DNA from: Amborella trichopoda
Taxonomy: Eukaryota > Streptophyta > Magnoliopsida > Amborellales > Amborellaceae
Direction: 5' to 3'
DNA length: 64,000 nt
Assembly: GCF_000471905.2 (NCBI RefSeq)
Contig: NW_006499617.1
Span: forward strand, 2,846,325-2,910,324
In this document: positions 34,507 through 45,514 of the stretch, in pieces
Layout: the number at the start of each line of letters is the position of its first letter
Numbering within the stretch: position 1 is the stretch's first letter
Made by a program: the position numbers and the translations under genes
Notes under the pieces: model-generated
What the model was told of the DNA's origin: nothing
What the model saw: only the letters and a program-made list of their open reading frames with translations
Database searches by the model: none

Positions 34507-36147
34507 ATGGCCACACTTTCACACCTTCCACTTGCACTGCTTATACTTGCAGCTTGTTGTGTCCTTGCCTTAGCCAGTGGAGGTGGTCAATGGAAGCTTT
34601 TGAAGCGTAGCATTGGCATCTCGGCCATGCACATGGCATTGCTACCAAACAATCGGGTGATAATGTTCGACAGGACCGATTTTGGGCCGTCTAATGTGTC
34701 CCTGCCAAATGGCCGCTGTCGCAAAGACCGTCACGACCGGGCTCTTCAGACTGATTGCTGGGCACACTCTGTCGAGCTCAACTGGGTCACGCATGGTGTT
34801 CGTCCTCTCACCATACTGACGGACACTTGGTGTTCATCTGGCGCACTGGCGCCTGATGGCCATTTGATTCAGACAGGTGGATCTAACGATGGCGAGCGCG
34901 TTGTGCGCACATTCTCGCCATGTGCCACCTGTGACTGGGCTGAGTTGCCTGACGGCCTTGCCATGCCACGGTGGTATGCCAGCAACCAAATCCTTCCTGA
35001 TGGTCGCATAATAGTTGTTGGCGGTCGAGGACAGTTCAACTATGAGTTTGTCCCAAAAACTGATCCATCAGAGCATAGCATGTATCCATTGGAGTTTCTT
35101 TCAGAGACTCGAGATGATTGTGAGAACAATCTCTACCCTTTTCTCCATCTCTTGCCTGATGGCACCCTCTTCTTGTTCGCAAACACCAAGGCCATCTCCC
35201 TTGACTACATCACCCACCGCGTCGTACGCACATTTCCTGCACTACCCGGTGAGTCACGAAATTACCCAAGCACTGGCTCCTCTACAATGCTCCCACTCAT
35301 TTTAGCTGTAAACAGTACACAACCAGTGGATGCTGAAGTCCTTGTTTGTGGCGGTGCACCATCGCATTCTAATTTTCAAGCCAACAAAGGCGTGTTCCTT
35401 CCGGCCTCTAGAACATGTGGTCGAATAAAAGCAACCGACGAATCCCCGGAATGGAGCATTGAGACAATGCCGTTAAAAAGAGTCATGGGTGACATGGTAA
35501 TGCTTCCCACAGGTGAAATTCTCATTATTAATGGAGCCGGAAAGGGCACAGCAGGCTGGGGAGTCGGAAGAGACCCGGTTTTGTGCCCTGTGCTTTATAA
35601 ACCCGATGCACCGATAGGCCATCGGTTTGAGGTTTTGAGCCCATCTTCAACCCCAAGGCTTTATCATTCTTCAGCCCAATTACTTTCCGATGGTCGAGTC
35701 CTTGTGGGAGGAAGTAATCCGAATAGGGGATACAATTTTTCCGGTGTCCTTTTCCCGACGGAGCTGAGCCTCGAGTTCTTTTCACCGCCTTATATCAAGC
35801 TGAAGTGGTCGAGGCCAAAAATCACATCATTAAAACCAGGTAGAACAATGTCGTATACCCAACATTTCTATATAAACTTTTACTCGAGAAAACAATCAAC
35901 AAAAGGTGTGGATGAGATTTTGGTGACAATGGTTGCTCCCTCTTTTACTACGCACTCTGTTTCTATGAACCAGAGGCTATTGGTTCTCAGGGTGATGGGG
36001 CTTGAGGGTGGGCATGATGGGGCTTACAGGGTTGAATGTGTGCCTCCAGTATCAGCTGTGTTGGCGCCTCCTGGTTATTATCTATTGTTTCTGGTCCATG
36101 GTGGGTCGCCTAGCCGTGGGGTTTGGGTTCGGTTGGGTAAGGATTAG
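34507..36147 (+). CDS. GLOX: Glyoxal/aldehyde oxidase (GLOX), galactose-oxidase-like radical copper oxidase
   Basis: Secreted copper enzyme that oxidises aldehydes to acids and releases hydrogen peroxide in the apoplast (family knowledge). It is an uninterrupted single exon of 546 codons. The start at 34507 (GCCATGG context) is preferred over the in-frame ATG at 34465, because it puts a signal peptide (MATLSHLPLALLILAACCVL, cleavage probably after ALAS near residue 24) at the N-terminus and lies downstream of the TATA box. Residues 30-415 form the kelch-like propeller: LAPDGHLIQTGG (114-125), LPDGRIIVVGG (163-173), LLPDGTLFLFAN (215-226), LPTGEILIINGA (333-344), LLSDGRVLVGGS (392-403). About 420-545 is the C-terminal DUF1929-type domain. 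All expected copper/radical residues are visible: Cys109 (DTWCSSG), Tyr179 (NYEFVP), Tyr386-His387 (RLYHSS) and His483 (FTTHSVS). It is the only intact gene here; substrate specificity cannot be told. Confidence 0.95.
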   Translation: MATLSHLPLALLILAACCVLALASGGGQWKLLKRSIGISAMHMALLPNNRVIMFDRTDFGPSNVSLPNGRCRKDRHDRALQTDCWAHSVELNWVTHGVRPLTILTDTWCSSGALAPDGHLIQTGGSNDGERVVRTFSPCATCDWAELPDGLAMPRWYASNQILPDGRIIVVGGRGQFNYEFVPKTDPSEHSMYPLEFLSETRDDCENNLYPFLHLLPDGTLFLFANTKAISLDYITHRVVRTFPALPGESRNYPSTGSSTMLPLILAVNSTQPVDAEVLVCGGAPSHSNFQANKGVFLPASRTCGRIKATDESPEWSIETMPLKRVMGDMVMLPTGEILIINGAGKGTAGWGVGRDPVLCPVLYKPDAPIGHRFEVLSPSSTPRLYHSSAQLLSDGRVLVGGSNPNRGYNFSGVLFPTELSLEFFSPPYIKLKWSRPKITSLKPGRTMSYTQHFYINFYSRKQSTKGVDEILVTMVAPSFTTHSVSMNQRLLVLRVMGLEGGHDGAYRVECVPPVSAVLAPPGYYLLFLVHGGSPSRGVWVRLGKD

Positions 36148-37723
36148 CTCACTATTTATGGTTTTTGGGTCATAGTGGTAATTGTGAATTGACATACGAT
36201 AATTGAGTCCGAGGACTTCGATCAAGTCGATTTTATTATTATTATTTTCTATTTAATTTTTTTTTCAATATTTAAGACATCAGTGCTCATTGATGTTTGT
36301 TATGGCAAAAACATAGTAAAAGTGATCTGTACAGATGTTGTAGTATGTGGTTTCAAGTTAATATGTCACCACAATGTTTGTCCATATTTGATCAGCAATT
36401 ATTACCATGCCCATTTTTCACAATAACTTCGTTTGGGTACCCTGGTGCATCATCCAAGAAAAATTATCAGAATGTATCTAGGACTCTGCCTTTTACTGAA
36501 CACTTTGCCTATGTTTAGTTATAAAAGAATGTAACATATTGAGAAAACGGATACGTTGAGTGCATTGCATTATTCTACCCAATTTTCCCCTCTCCCCACA
36601 TTGAAAGTGACAGTCAGCCTTCACATTTCATATATGGACGGTTCCGGATGGTTTTGCGATACAAATTCTAAAGTAATGAGTTTCTTTGAGTTTTTCCACT
36701 TCGTCATAAATATACAAAAGAATGAGAAAGGTGAACGAAACTTTGGGTAGTTCGTGGAAGTTGAAAACGATAAAACGTCTGCTAACCATAGTACCTAGGA
36801 ACGGCTCCGGTTTCAGGAGCGGGACTGTTGGATCGAGGGCTGCTTAAAGCTTCGGAGCTGGGGAAGCGAGTTCCGATGAGGTTAAAAGTTGCGGATTGAG
36901 ATCCCGTATACAAATGGAGTACGTTCCCGATACATTGGGATCGAGGTCCTTATTTAACGGGAGCGCGTTTCATGTAAAATAGGATTGTGTTTTCATGCTC
37001 ATTAAGATTGCACTCCCATAGACAGTAAGAGCGGGATCGCATTTAAAGTTGAGTCGTGCCCCCATATAAGAAAAATATGTTCCTATTTTGAATGGATCGA
37101 GCTCCATTCAAGGTTGGATCGTGTTCTGCTTAACTTGGAGCCAATCTCCACCTATCCTCATTCTCTTTCTCTTCCTTACTCTCTCTATCTTTCTCTCTTG
37201 ATCAGACATTCACCACCTCTTCAACCTCTGTCCCCCTACTCCAATGGACCCATCGGCCAAAATGTGCCCCTCTCTCTCTCTCAAACTTCAAGAACACATT
37301 AACAGCAACAAAAATCTACATACCCATCTCAATCTCGCTTGCTAGTAGTTGGGGACCTCCAGGGCGATCTCCAAAAGGCCAAACAAGCTTTGAAAATGGC
37401 TAAAATCTTCGATGAAAAACAGTTCATTGGATTGCAAGTAGCTCCATGGTTGTGAAGCTTTGTGATATCCTTGACAGAGGAAGAGAAGAGTTCGAGCTCC
37501 TTTATTTTTTAGAAAGACTCAAGCAAGTTGTAGGGAAATCAAATGGGAAGCTGTTAATTTTATAGGAAAACCAAGAAATCTTTAATATACAAGGAGATTT
37601 TAGGTATGTTATAAAAGTTGGCCTTGATGAATTCAAGAATTCAGGTGACTAGTTTTCTATAGGAATTCAAATGAAAAACATTTGTAAGGGATTAATGTTG
37701 TCATCATTTTTGACATACCTCAA
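36148..37723. other. Intergenic sequence downstream of the oxidase gene
   Basis: 3' flank with T-rich runs at 36233-36265 where the mRNA probably ends; no canonical AATAAA was found nearby. 36800-37110 has loosely repeated GGGATCGAG and GGGAGCG phrases that also occur at 39985-40060. 37140-37290 is CT-rich. I recognise no gene. Confidence 0.5.
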
Positions 37724-39187
37724 TGAGCTCACGTGAATAAGGAGAGAGTCGGCGACAGCTTGGTCTCGCAGGTTCACGAAACACCTGCAGGCCAGGTTTG
37801 TGCTGAAAAATAAAGCCTCCAGCCTAGTGATCTGGTTGTGATGCCCTTGCACCAAAGAAGAACCTTCACTGTAGCCCTATGATAGTGATTGCAACTAGGC
37901 ACCAGATCATCGCCATTGTACTCAGAACATCAAAAAACCCTTGAGGACCAAATTTGGGCTCAATCTGACCCCTCTAGAAGGGTCTATGCTCATGCAGCCT
38001 CACAACTTATGGGTTTTACCACAACACAATGCGGCTTCACTAAACCCATCCCAGAAATGGAGACTACGCCAACATTTTCCGGTAGCAACTTCTCTAACCC
38101 ATTACGCCTTTCTCTGAAATCAGACAGAGCTCAAACGTTGACATGTTCTAGATCATATCGGCCCCGTCATTTTGAACTAAGGCACTCACTGTGGCTTGAT
38201 CAGGATCCCCCATTGCTTTGAGAAGGAAGGCGGAGAAACCAAGAAAATAAAAAAGGAATTCAACAAGCTCCGGATTCGGTGAAGCATAGCTCAAAATCTA
38301 GGCCATGCATTAACGCGAGGATGAGTTCAAAAGAACCACCTCGTACAGAGCTACAATCTAGTATAACTCTTTCATTCAATCCCTTATTCAATGGATGCAA
38401 GTCCTCAGGTCACCAAAGAAGCAAATCCAGTCGATTGCTTGAATCCCTTTCTCCGGCAACCTTCCAAATTAGGCAAAGCCACAAATCTGCACCAAATCAG
38501 CCCCAACTTGGAGCAAAACAACTGCAACGACCTCCTCTTTGACTTCCAAGCAAAGCCAGGAGCTAAAACGACATAGCTCGGAGACGCACTGACAAACAAA
38601 GTTCGTAAAACTGACCGAACTTTCACCCCGGGGAAGAAGGCCACCACAACATAATAAAGGGCATCAAAATTCTCACAATCGAAAGAAGAACGCAGATATG
38701 TTGCTGAAAAAGCCGAACAGTTGCTGCAAGTTGTAGGACCAGCTTCCAAGGTTTTCCCATGGTGGAGCAGCCTGCATGCAGGGATAGTCTCATCTTTCGG
38801 CCAAAAGATAACACGGACATTTTGGTCATTTGCACCTAAATTTTGGATTTGTTTTTAATTTATTTAATTGTAATTAAACTTAGCTTGTGAGCATTCACCC
38901 CTGTTTGGTGAATCCTCGATATAAGCAAGCTTAGCTCATTGTAAAAAAGTTCAGAAAATCGCTCCAAAAGTCCCCCTTTTGGAAGGCTCCGATACCCCAA
39001 GGGCGGAGAAGCATCAAGGCTAGTTTATTCTTGTTGTCTTGTCTTACTCTGTGATTCCCTAGTCCAGTTGGGGGAGGAAAGAGAGGTAGAGAGAAAAAAC
39101 ATTGAGAAAGAGGGTACCCTTGAGTGTGCGGTCCCACGGACACCCCGGTCGGGCGAGTCATCCCACTTCTCCTAAGCTGAGTCATTA

Positions 39188-39238
<51 letters not shown>

Positions 39239-39740
39239 ATTCCTCCCACTTTCGTGCATGTGACCCTGTCCGCTCGACAGTCCATGCCCGTCCGCGAGCC
39301 CACCGACGTGTGCTAACCTGTGGGCCTTTGCCCTAGACGTTTACCAACAACCGCCCCCCCTCTTAGCAGCCAGCAAACCCCGCTTGAAAGGGCATCTAGG
39401 GAGGAGGGACATAGGTTCCCATCCCGATAGCACGGAGAGAGTGAGAGGAGAGAGATTGAGAACCTAAGGAGGGCTCCCGTCCAAACCACGCTGACAAAGC
39501 AGCTGGAGGGCATCGTAATTGTTCTAAGATGGTTATCCGTTCAGGCGCATCTCTGAACCCCCAAGCGGCATAAGAGCGATTCACTCTCCAGTCGTAAAAA
39601 TCTCTCTCACCATCGGCCTCCTATCCACAAGCAGGAGGGCCCGCACATCCACCGCATGCCGAACCTTTGCGGTTGTTCAAGAGAGGGTTTCCTCATCCCC
39701 ATGTGGATGGAAACCAGGACCCCACCGATATTTGGAGAAG
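37724..39740 (+). mobile_element. Probable old LTR (F), related in plan to the Tat-type LTRs
   Basis: Starts TGAGCTCACG then GAATAAGGAGAGAGT, resembling the start of the LTR of element E (TGATGC then GAATAAGGAGAGAGT at 40205). Near 38850-38950 it has the same style of promoter region as LTRs C and D, an AT-rich stretch followed by GTTTGGTGAATCC and CTCATTGTAAAA. A purine-rich leader follows. The CT microsatellite at 39189-39227 continues into ATCT repeats. The end is uncertain, with no PBS. Small open frames at 37889-38749 match nothing I know. Confidence 0.35.
39189..39241 (+). repeat. (CT)n then (ATCT)n microsatellite
   Basis: About 19 CT units followed by about four ATCT units inside the LTR-like segment F. 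Confidence 0.95.
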
Positions 39741-40204
39741 AAAATTAACATTTTTATTGGAGTACCAAAAAATTACTCATATAGAATTACGGTTAAAACA
39801 ACTACTTTGAATCTCAGAAGCAATTTCTACGTGTTTTTTAGCGGATAACCCTACTATTTTAATGGTGGGTGGCTCTATTTTGTTTCATGGTGGGATCCTC
39901 CCTAAGGATGGAGTTCAGGGACCTTAGGGATCACAATCCTAAAATTCTTGGAGTGGGGTTCTAATTTGTTCAGGAGTTCCGTGGGACAGTGGGAGCGATA
40001 TCCATGTGGTAGCGGGAGCGAGTTCAATTGTGAACGGGATCGAGAATCCTAAAAGTAGAAGAGAGCTCCCAAAATATTGGGGATGCGTGCTGGACAAGTT
40101 CCTGACCACAGAACACTGGAGCTGAGTCTCTTAGTGGGAGCTCCACCCTAATTGGGCACTTCGTTGACTATGTGTTTGAGAATATTTTTCAATACTTGGA
40201 TCCC
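39741..40204. other. Unassigned sequence between LTR F and element E
   Basis: No gene or clear repeat end. GGGAGCGA and GGGATCGAG phrases recall 36800-37110, suggesting both belong to one dispersed repeat. Confidence 0.4.
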
Positions 40205-41522
40205 TGATGCGAATAAGGAGAGAGTAATTCACGACCTAGGTCTGCAATTACCAAAATGCCTGTGGACTACGGAAGTCATAGGATAATAAGCCTTAATCTA
40301 GAAGTGAAACTTTTGACACTCTCAGAATGACCCCAGAAGGTTCAAGATCATGCTTAAGGGTCTCTTGAGCACACCTGCCATGTTTCGTCGCGATCCAACA
40401 AGTTTAAGGCAATACAGATGAAAATCAGTTTTGGAAAATAGGCCTCTAGCGCACTAGAAATTGACTTTATTATTACATCCCTATCACTAGAGCGTCAAAC
40501 GAATGTGGAACCACTGCCATTGGATACAAAATTTTTGACAAAACCCTAAGGCTCAAGTTTCGACTTGATTGAACGTTTTTTGACCAAGTCATGGCTAACT
40601 TACCCAAAACAGGTAGGCCACACATTATTGCGATGCACCCTCAGTGAACCAGCTTCCATTAATGGAAACTAAGTTTTATCATTTCGGGCTGAACTTTGGA
40701 AGGTCATATCTCTCTCGTCCTAAGTCAGTTCAAGCCAAAATTTTAAGAGCATGTTCGTCTCGTCGGCTTGAACGTTTCGATATATGGCATGACCCATGTC
40801 GTGGCTGAGCCGGAGGAAAACTAGAGAGAAAATCATGATCGAAAGCATTGTTGCAGAATTTTACAGCAAGAGGTTTCGTCGATCGAATGGCCACATGACG
40901 ATGCTCACGTATCGGATCGACCTCAAAGCAGATCCGTTATGACCACAACATTGGAGGCTTCATTCGGGTCAATGATGGATGGTTGGATTCACCATAAAAA
41001 GATGACTAAGTTACTACAATTTTTGGCCACCGGAAACCAAATTCTGACCAAAAGACCTAATTTGGAAAATGGCCGTTTGAGCACCAAATCGAGCCACGTT
41101 AGTTGCCTAATTCTCATGAAGGCATGCTCGTCTAAATACAACAAAGAAATTGTGGAAAAACAAAGAGAAATAAGCGTGATCTTGAATCAAAGTTCTTACG
41201 TTTCTATTGAATTTTACACCTCGTAATCATGGCCAAGAACCCGATGTCCGAAATGGATATCAAAACGACCGTCTCCCCATGCTATCAAGAAAGCAATAAT
41301 CTTTTGGCCAGATAGAGACCGGAGAGACCCTGAAAGGACCCTAAAAGATTGAAAAGATTGCCTGGCCATGATAGGGACTTAATTGAAATTTCAAGATATG
41401 TGGGAGAGGGCCAAAATTGTCATTTTGTCCTATATTTCTTAATTTTCTTTAATTCATTTAATTCCTATTTTTTCACAATTAGGTTAAGAATTGGGCATCC
41501 ACTCATGTTTGGATTGAATTTC

Positions 41523-41529
41523 TATATAA
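41523..41529 (+). promoter_or_regulatory. TATA box of the element E LTR
   Basis: TATATAA in TTTCTATATAAGC, at the position homologous to the TATA boxes of LTRs A-C. Confidence 0.6.
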
Positions 41530-41689
41530 GCACATGATACTCTCATGTAATAGACCCCTCTTGATCAATTAAACATTGGGCTTGTTCTTCACTTTTGGGT
41601 CACGTTTGACTTTCTTTGGAGAGAGGGAGAGAGAAGACTTTGCGTAAGTACCCTTCCCCCAACGAGGTAAACTTTCTCTCTTCTCCACT

Positions 41690-43420
41690 TTTTTTCTCCC
41701 TTCTTTCTCTCTCCTCTCTCCTTTCTTTCTCTCTTTCTTTCTCTCTCCTCTCTTCTTTTCTTTCTCTCTCCTATCCTCTTTCCTTTCTCTCTTCTTCTTC
41801 TTTCCTTTCTCTCTCTCTTTTTTGTCCACTCTTTTCTTCTTTTCCTTCACTCTCTTCTTCTTACCCTTCTCTCCCTTCTTCTTTTTCTTCTCTCCCTTCT
41901 TCTTTCCTTTTCTCTCTCTTCTTCTTTCCTTTCTCTCTCTTCTTATTTCCTTCTCTCTTCATGATTCTTTTTTTTCTCTTTTTATTTCTCTTTGGCCTAC
42001 TCTCTCACGACAGGGATAACAGATTGAGCCTTTTCTCATGTGGCAAGCTCAGCTGCCATCCCTGATCTTATCCTTCTTTCTCTCTCTTGGTTGCTTGACT
42101 GGATGGCGCGTTGAGCCTTTTCCCGTGTGATAGGCTCAACCATCGTCCATGTCTTTCTCTCTTCTCTCTCTTGTTTGCTTTCTCTTGATTGGCATGGCAG
42201 ACTGAGCCTCTTCCCGTGTGGCAGGCTAAGTTGTCGTCCATGTTTTTCTCTCTTTCCCTCTCTTCTCAATCTGACACGACAGGGTCCCCAACCATGATCA
42301 ACTTCTCTTCTCACTTCTCCATCTGGCAAGGTGGGGTCATCCGTCTTCCACAACATCTCTCATCCCTCTTCTCTCTCTTCTCTGTCTGGCATGGCAGAGT
42401 TCCCCACCATGCACGACATCTCTCATCCCTCTTCTCTCTCTTCTTTGTCTGGCACGGTAGGATTCCCTGCCGTGCACGATATCTCTCATCCCTCTTCTCT
42501 CTCTTCTCTGTCTGGCATGATAGGATAGACATCTCTCATCTCTCTTCTTTCTCTTCTCTGTCTAGCACGATAGGATTCCCCACCATGCACGACATCTCTC
42601 ATCTCTCATCTCTCTTCTCTGTTTGGCATAGTCGGATCACCCCATCGTGTATGACATTTCTCTCTCTTCTCTCTTCTCTCTTCTCTTTTCTTTCTTCTCT
42701 CTCTTTTCTCTCTTCTCTTCTCTTTCTCTTTCTCTTTCTCTTTCTCTTTCTCTTTCTCTTTTCTTTCTTTTCTCTCTCCTCTTTTCTCTCTTCTCTTTCT
42801 TCTCTCTCTTTTATCTCTCCTCTTTTCTCTCTTCTCTTTCTCTTTTCTTTCTTCTCTCTCTCTTTTATCTCTTCTCTTTCTCTTCTCTTCTCCTTCTCTT
42901 GTCTTCTCTTCTTCTCTCTTTCTTTTTATCTCTTCTTTCTTTTAAGAAGGTTTAACGAGAACCAAGCTAACATTCACCCTTTTTTTCTCATTCCTTTTCT
43001 TCTTTCTCTACTCTCTTCTTCTCCCTTCCTTCTCTCTTCTCCTTTCTCTCTTATTTCATTTTCGTCTCTTCTCGCTTTTGGAAGGTTTAGCGAGAGCCAA
43101 GCTAACATTCACCCTCTTTCTCATTCCTTTTCTTCTTCCTCTCTTTGAAGAGCTAGGTGAAACCCAGACTAGCCTTCATTTCCCTTTTCTCTCTCTACAC
43201 AAAATATTTTCATTACCTCTGAAGAGCTAGGTGAAAGTCAAACTAGCCTTCGTTTTTATTTTCTTTCCTTACTTTCTTCCTCTAAAGAACAAAGAGAATG
43301 CCAAACTGGTCTTCATTCCTTCATTTCTCTATTATCTCTCTATTTTCTCCTCTTTCTGTCTCTTTCTCTCTCTTTACTTTCTTCATCTCACTCCCCTTTT
43401 TACCTCATTTTCCACTAAGG
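41690..43420 (+). repeat. Polypyrimidine-rich repeat region with hairpin units in the E LTR
   Basis: 41690-41990 and 42660-42935 are almost pure CT/TTC. 42000-42240 has three units with inverted repeats such as GTTGAGCC (42110-42117) pairing with GGCTCAAC (42133-42140). 42380-42600 has 63-bp units (GTCTGGC at 42384, 42447, 42510) whose stems are GCATGG/CCATGC (42389-42412) and GCACGG/CCGTGC (42452-42475). 42945-43280 has four looser units with TTAGC/GCTAA or GCTAG/CTAGC stems. Confidence 0.85.
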
Positions 43421-43889
43421 AATGATGTTTGGGTCCCCTGTGAAGAAGACATCAGAAGGCTGTCAGTTTGGCATGCATTCAGCCACACCATTCCCCATTT
43501 TCCCTTCTGAATATATACGATTGTGTGCATTCACCCAAAGACAAGGTGGGGTCTTCTGACCCACTTGTCTACATCTCAAATTTGTGTGTGTCTGGTTGCA
43601 GGAAAGAAGAAACAGGTCAAGGGAGGCGATTCCGAATCAGCCACAAGCTAGGGGGCATTCCACGTGATCTAAGAGGGCACCCACGCAAGCAGCCCGAGTG
43701 TGTCATGGACTCATGTGAGGTGAGTCTTGCCTCATGACCCAAATTCCTCTCTCTTCGGTTGGTATTCCTGCCCTCATCCCCTTTACGCAGTTCTTGAGAG
43801 AGATCTCAAGTCTCGGGTCTGTCTCGATCCTAAACCATGCCACCAGGTCATTCTGACCCGGAGGGCGAGATCGAGGCACCTAACCAGCT

Positions 43890-43904
43890 TGGCGACTCCA
43901 TTGG
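43890..43904 (+). other. Primer-binding site of element E (tRNA-Arg type)
   Basis: TGGCGACTCCATTGG, close to the TGGCGACTCCGCTGGGGA complement of the tRNA-Arg 3' end used by Ogre/Tat elements (from memory of that family). It begins three bases after the LTR end. Confidence 0.85.
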
Positions 43905-45514
43905 TAACACACTACCCCATCATCGGATCGTTCTTGCTTGGCTTTCCTTTCTTTTCATTCTTGCTCACTAACAAACACATGTCGTTGGGGTTGTTTAATC
44001 CCCTTTATGAGAGTCCGGGATTTTCTAATCCCCACACTTGTGAGTCTTCCTCAAGAAAAGGTTCCACGAACCTCGTTCCCAACCTTCCTTCTGAGTGTTG
44101 ACCCAGTGTCAAGCTCCTAGGCCTTCACCTGGATTGGTGTGAAGAGGGATCTAAGAGTCCCTTACTCCCCATCTCCTAGCCTTGGTGGACCCTCCACCAA
44201 TGTACCTTGCATGGGTGGCGCACTAGCCACCACAGACCGCATGCACCCTGCTACTGGCAAGTCACTTGTTAGTCCCACTGTTGGGGGTAGCCGAAAGGCC
44301 GTGCCTTCCTTTCTTGCAAATGGCAACCCAATTGTCAGTTATCCTGCGGGTCGCTGTAAGGCCAGCCCCCAGTCTCTATCACATCACACCCTTGCAACAA
44401 GAGGCTTGACACATCGAAGAGGAGGCCCTAAGGCTGCCACCTCCCACACACGCACCAAAGCTGGTGATCCATCCACTCGAGCCACACCTCAGGGCAACCC
44501 TCAGGCTGCCTCGAACCACTGTCCGGGTTTGAGTCTTCTTGGACCCGGTCCTGAATACTTTTTGCATATGCATCACACTGCTCGGGATAGCCATATTATT
44601 GCGTTAACCGGAGTACACAAGAAACGACCCACTTGTCATCCCTCTCTGCACATATATGTGCACTCTGTGGGGGGTGGTCACAAGGTCAATTCCTCACGCA
44701 CACTTACTCACCGTACTTGGCCACTGAAGGCCAAACCTACTGCTCAAACCCAGGTCGACCATTAGGTCACCCAAAACCCTTCTGTGAATGGCACACATGC
44801 GCCACCCCCACAGACTGCCTCGAGGTCCCGATCAAAAGGTCATTGGCACCTGTCTCTTCCCCCATTCGTCCGTTCTTCTCCGGTCGAACTACTCAAGACC
44901 TGGTGCTCGAAGGCCTTCCCAAAGAGTACCCTCTGCAGACCCAGCTTGCCTTTGGAGCTCACAAAAGAGCTCTGGGAAAGACTCCCTCAGGTGATGAGGT
45001 CCTTCATCCCCCATCTCTCCCTAAGCCAAGGCAGAAGTCCGAACTGACTACTATTCTTGGACCACCTCATGGAGATGGCCCTCACATGCTTGAAGAAGGT
45101 GGACCATTCACAATCAAAGTCCCAGTCGCGGCTCTGGAGGGAAGTACACCAAAACCTGAGAGCCAAGCATGACCAAGGCATGTGAATCATGCCGAGGAAC
45201 CCAAGACGCTCATGGTAAGAAAGCCTGCTAACCCCCTAGGAGAGAACCTTTTCTACCTACTACAGGCAGTGGCAGAGCTTAAGATAGGGAAGCCAGAATC
45301 TTGCAAGGTTGTCAGTGTCGTGGGAGGCAGCCCAATCTCACGGCCCCTTGCAATCTCAAGATCATTGCGGATCGGCCCTCACCCGATGTGCATACAAGCT
45401 CGGGCTCAGTTTGTGTATGTTGAACCTCTGCTGACTGACCTGCTGCACCCAGTCTGATGGACATGCAAGATTCGGACCGCACAAGAGACCAACCTCCCTA
45501 AAGAGACAATCAGA
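43905..45514 (+). other. Leader region of element E with a possible extra ORF
   Basis: 1.6 kb between the primer site and gag. 44139-44765 is an open frame of 208 codons, Pro/His/Ser-rich, no domain recognised. It contains MHPATGKSL (from 44241). The homologous leader of H has MHPATGESL at 59290 and then GK-x-VI-like wording, so the region is conserved between two elements. Ogre elements are known to carry an extra ORF upstream of gag, and this could be its remnant. A second open frame (44633-45172, 179 codons) overlaps in another frame. Which, if any, was translated is not resolved. Confidence 0.35.

Larger units (their letters stand above)
40205..43886 (+). mobile_element. 5' LTR of Tat/Ogre-like element E (3.7 kb)
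   Basis: Starts TGATGC and ends CCTAACCA, three bases before a tRNA-Arg-type primer site. Its first 300 bases and last 390 bases align with LTR D in order. The middle is different: a long polypyrimidine region and distinct hairpin-bearing repeats replace the 55-bp array of D. A TATA box (TATATAA) lies at 41523-41529. The 319-codon open frame at 42189-43148 is a consequence of the CT-rich composition. Confidence 0.8.

Noticed and set aside
42189-43148. 319-codon plus-strand open frame
   Set aside because: Translation is almost only Ser, Phe and Leu from CT-rich repeats inside the E LTR; no domain and no gene context.
43890-43910. tRNA-like signal
   Set aside because: Only the complement of a tRNA 3' end is present, as a primer-binding site; no cloverleaf could be drawn here or elsewhere in the window.
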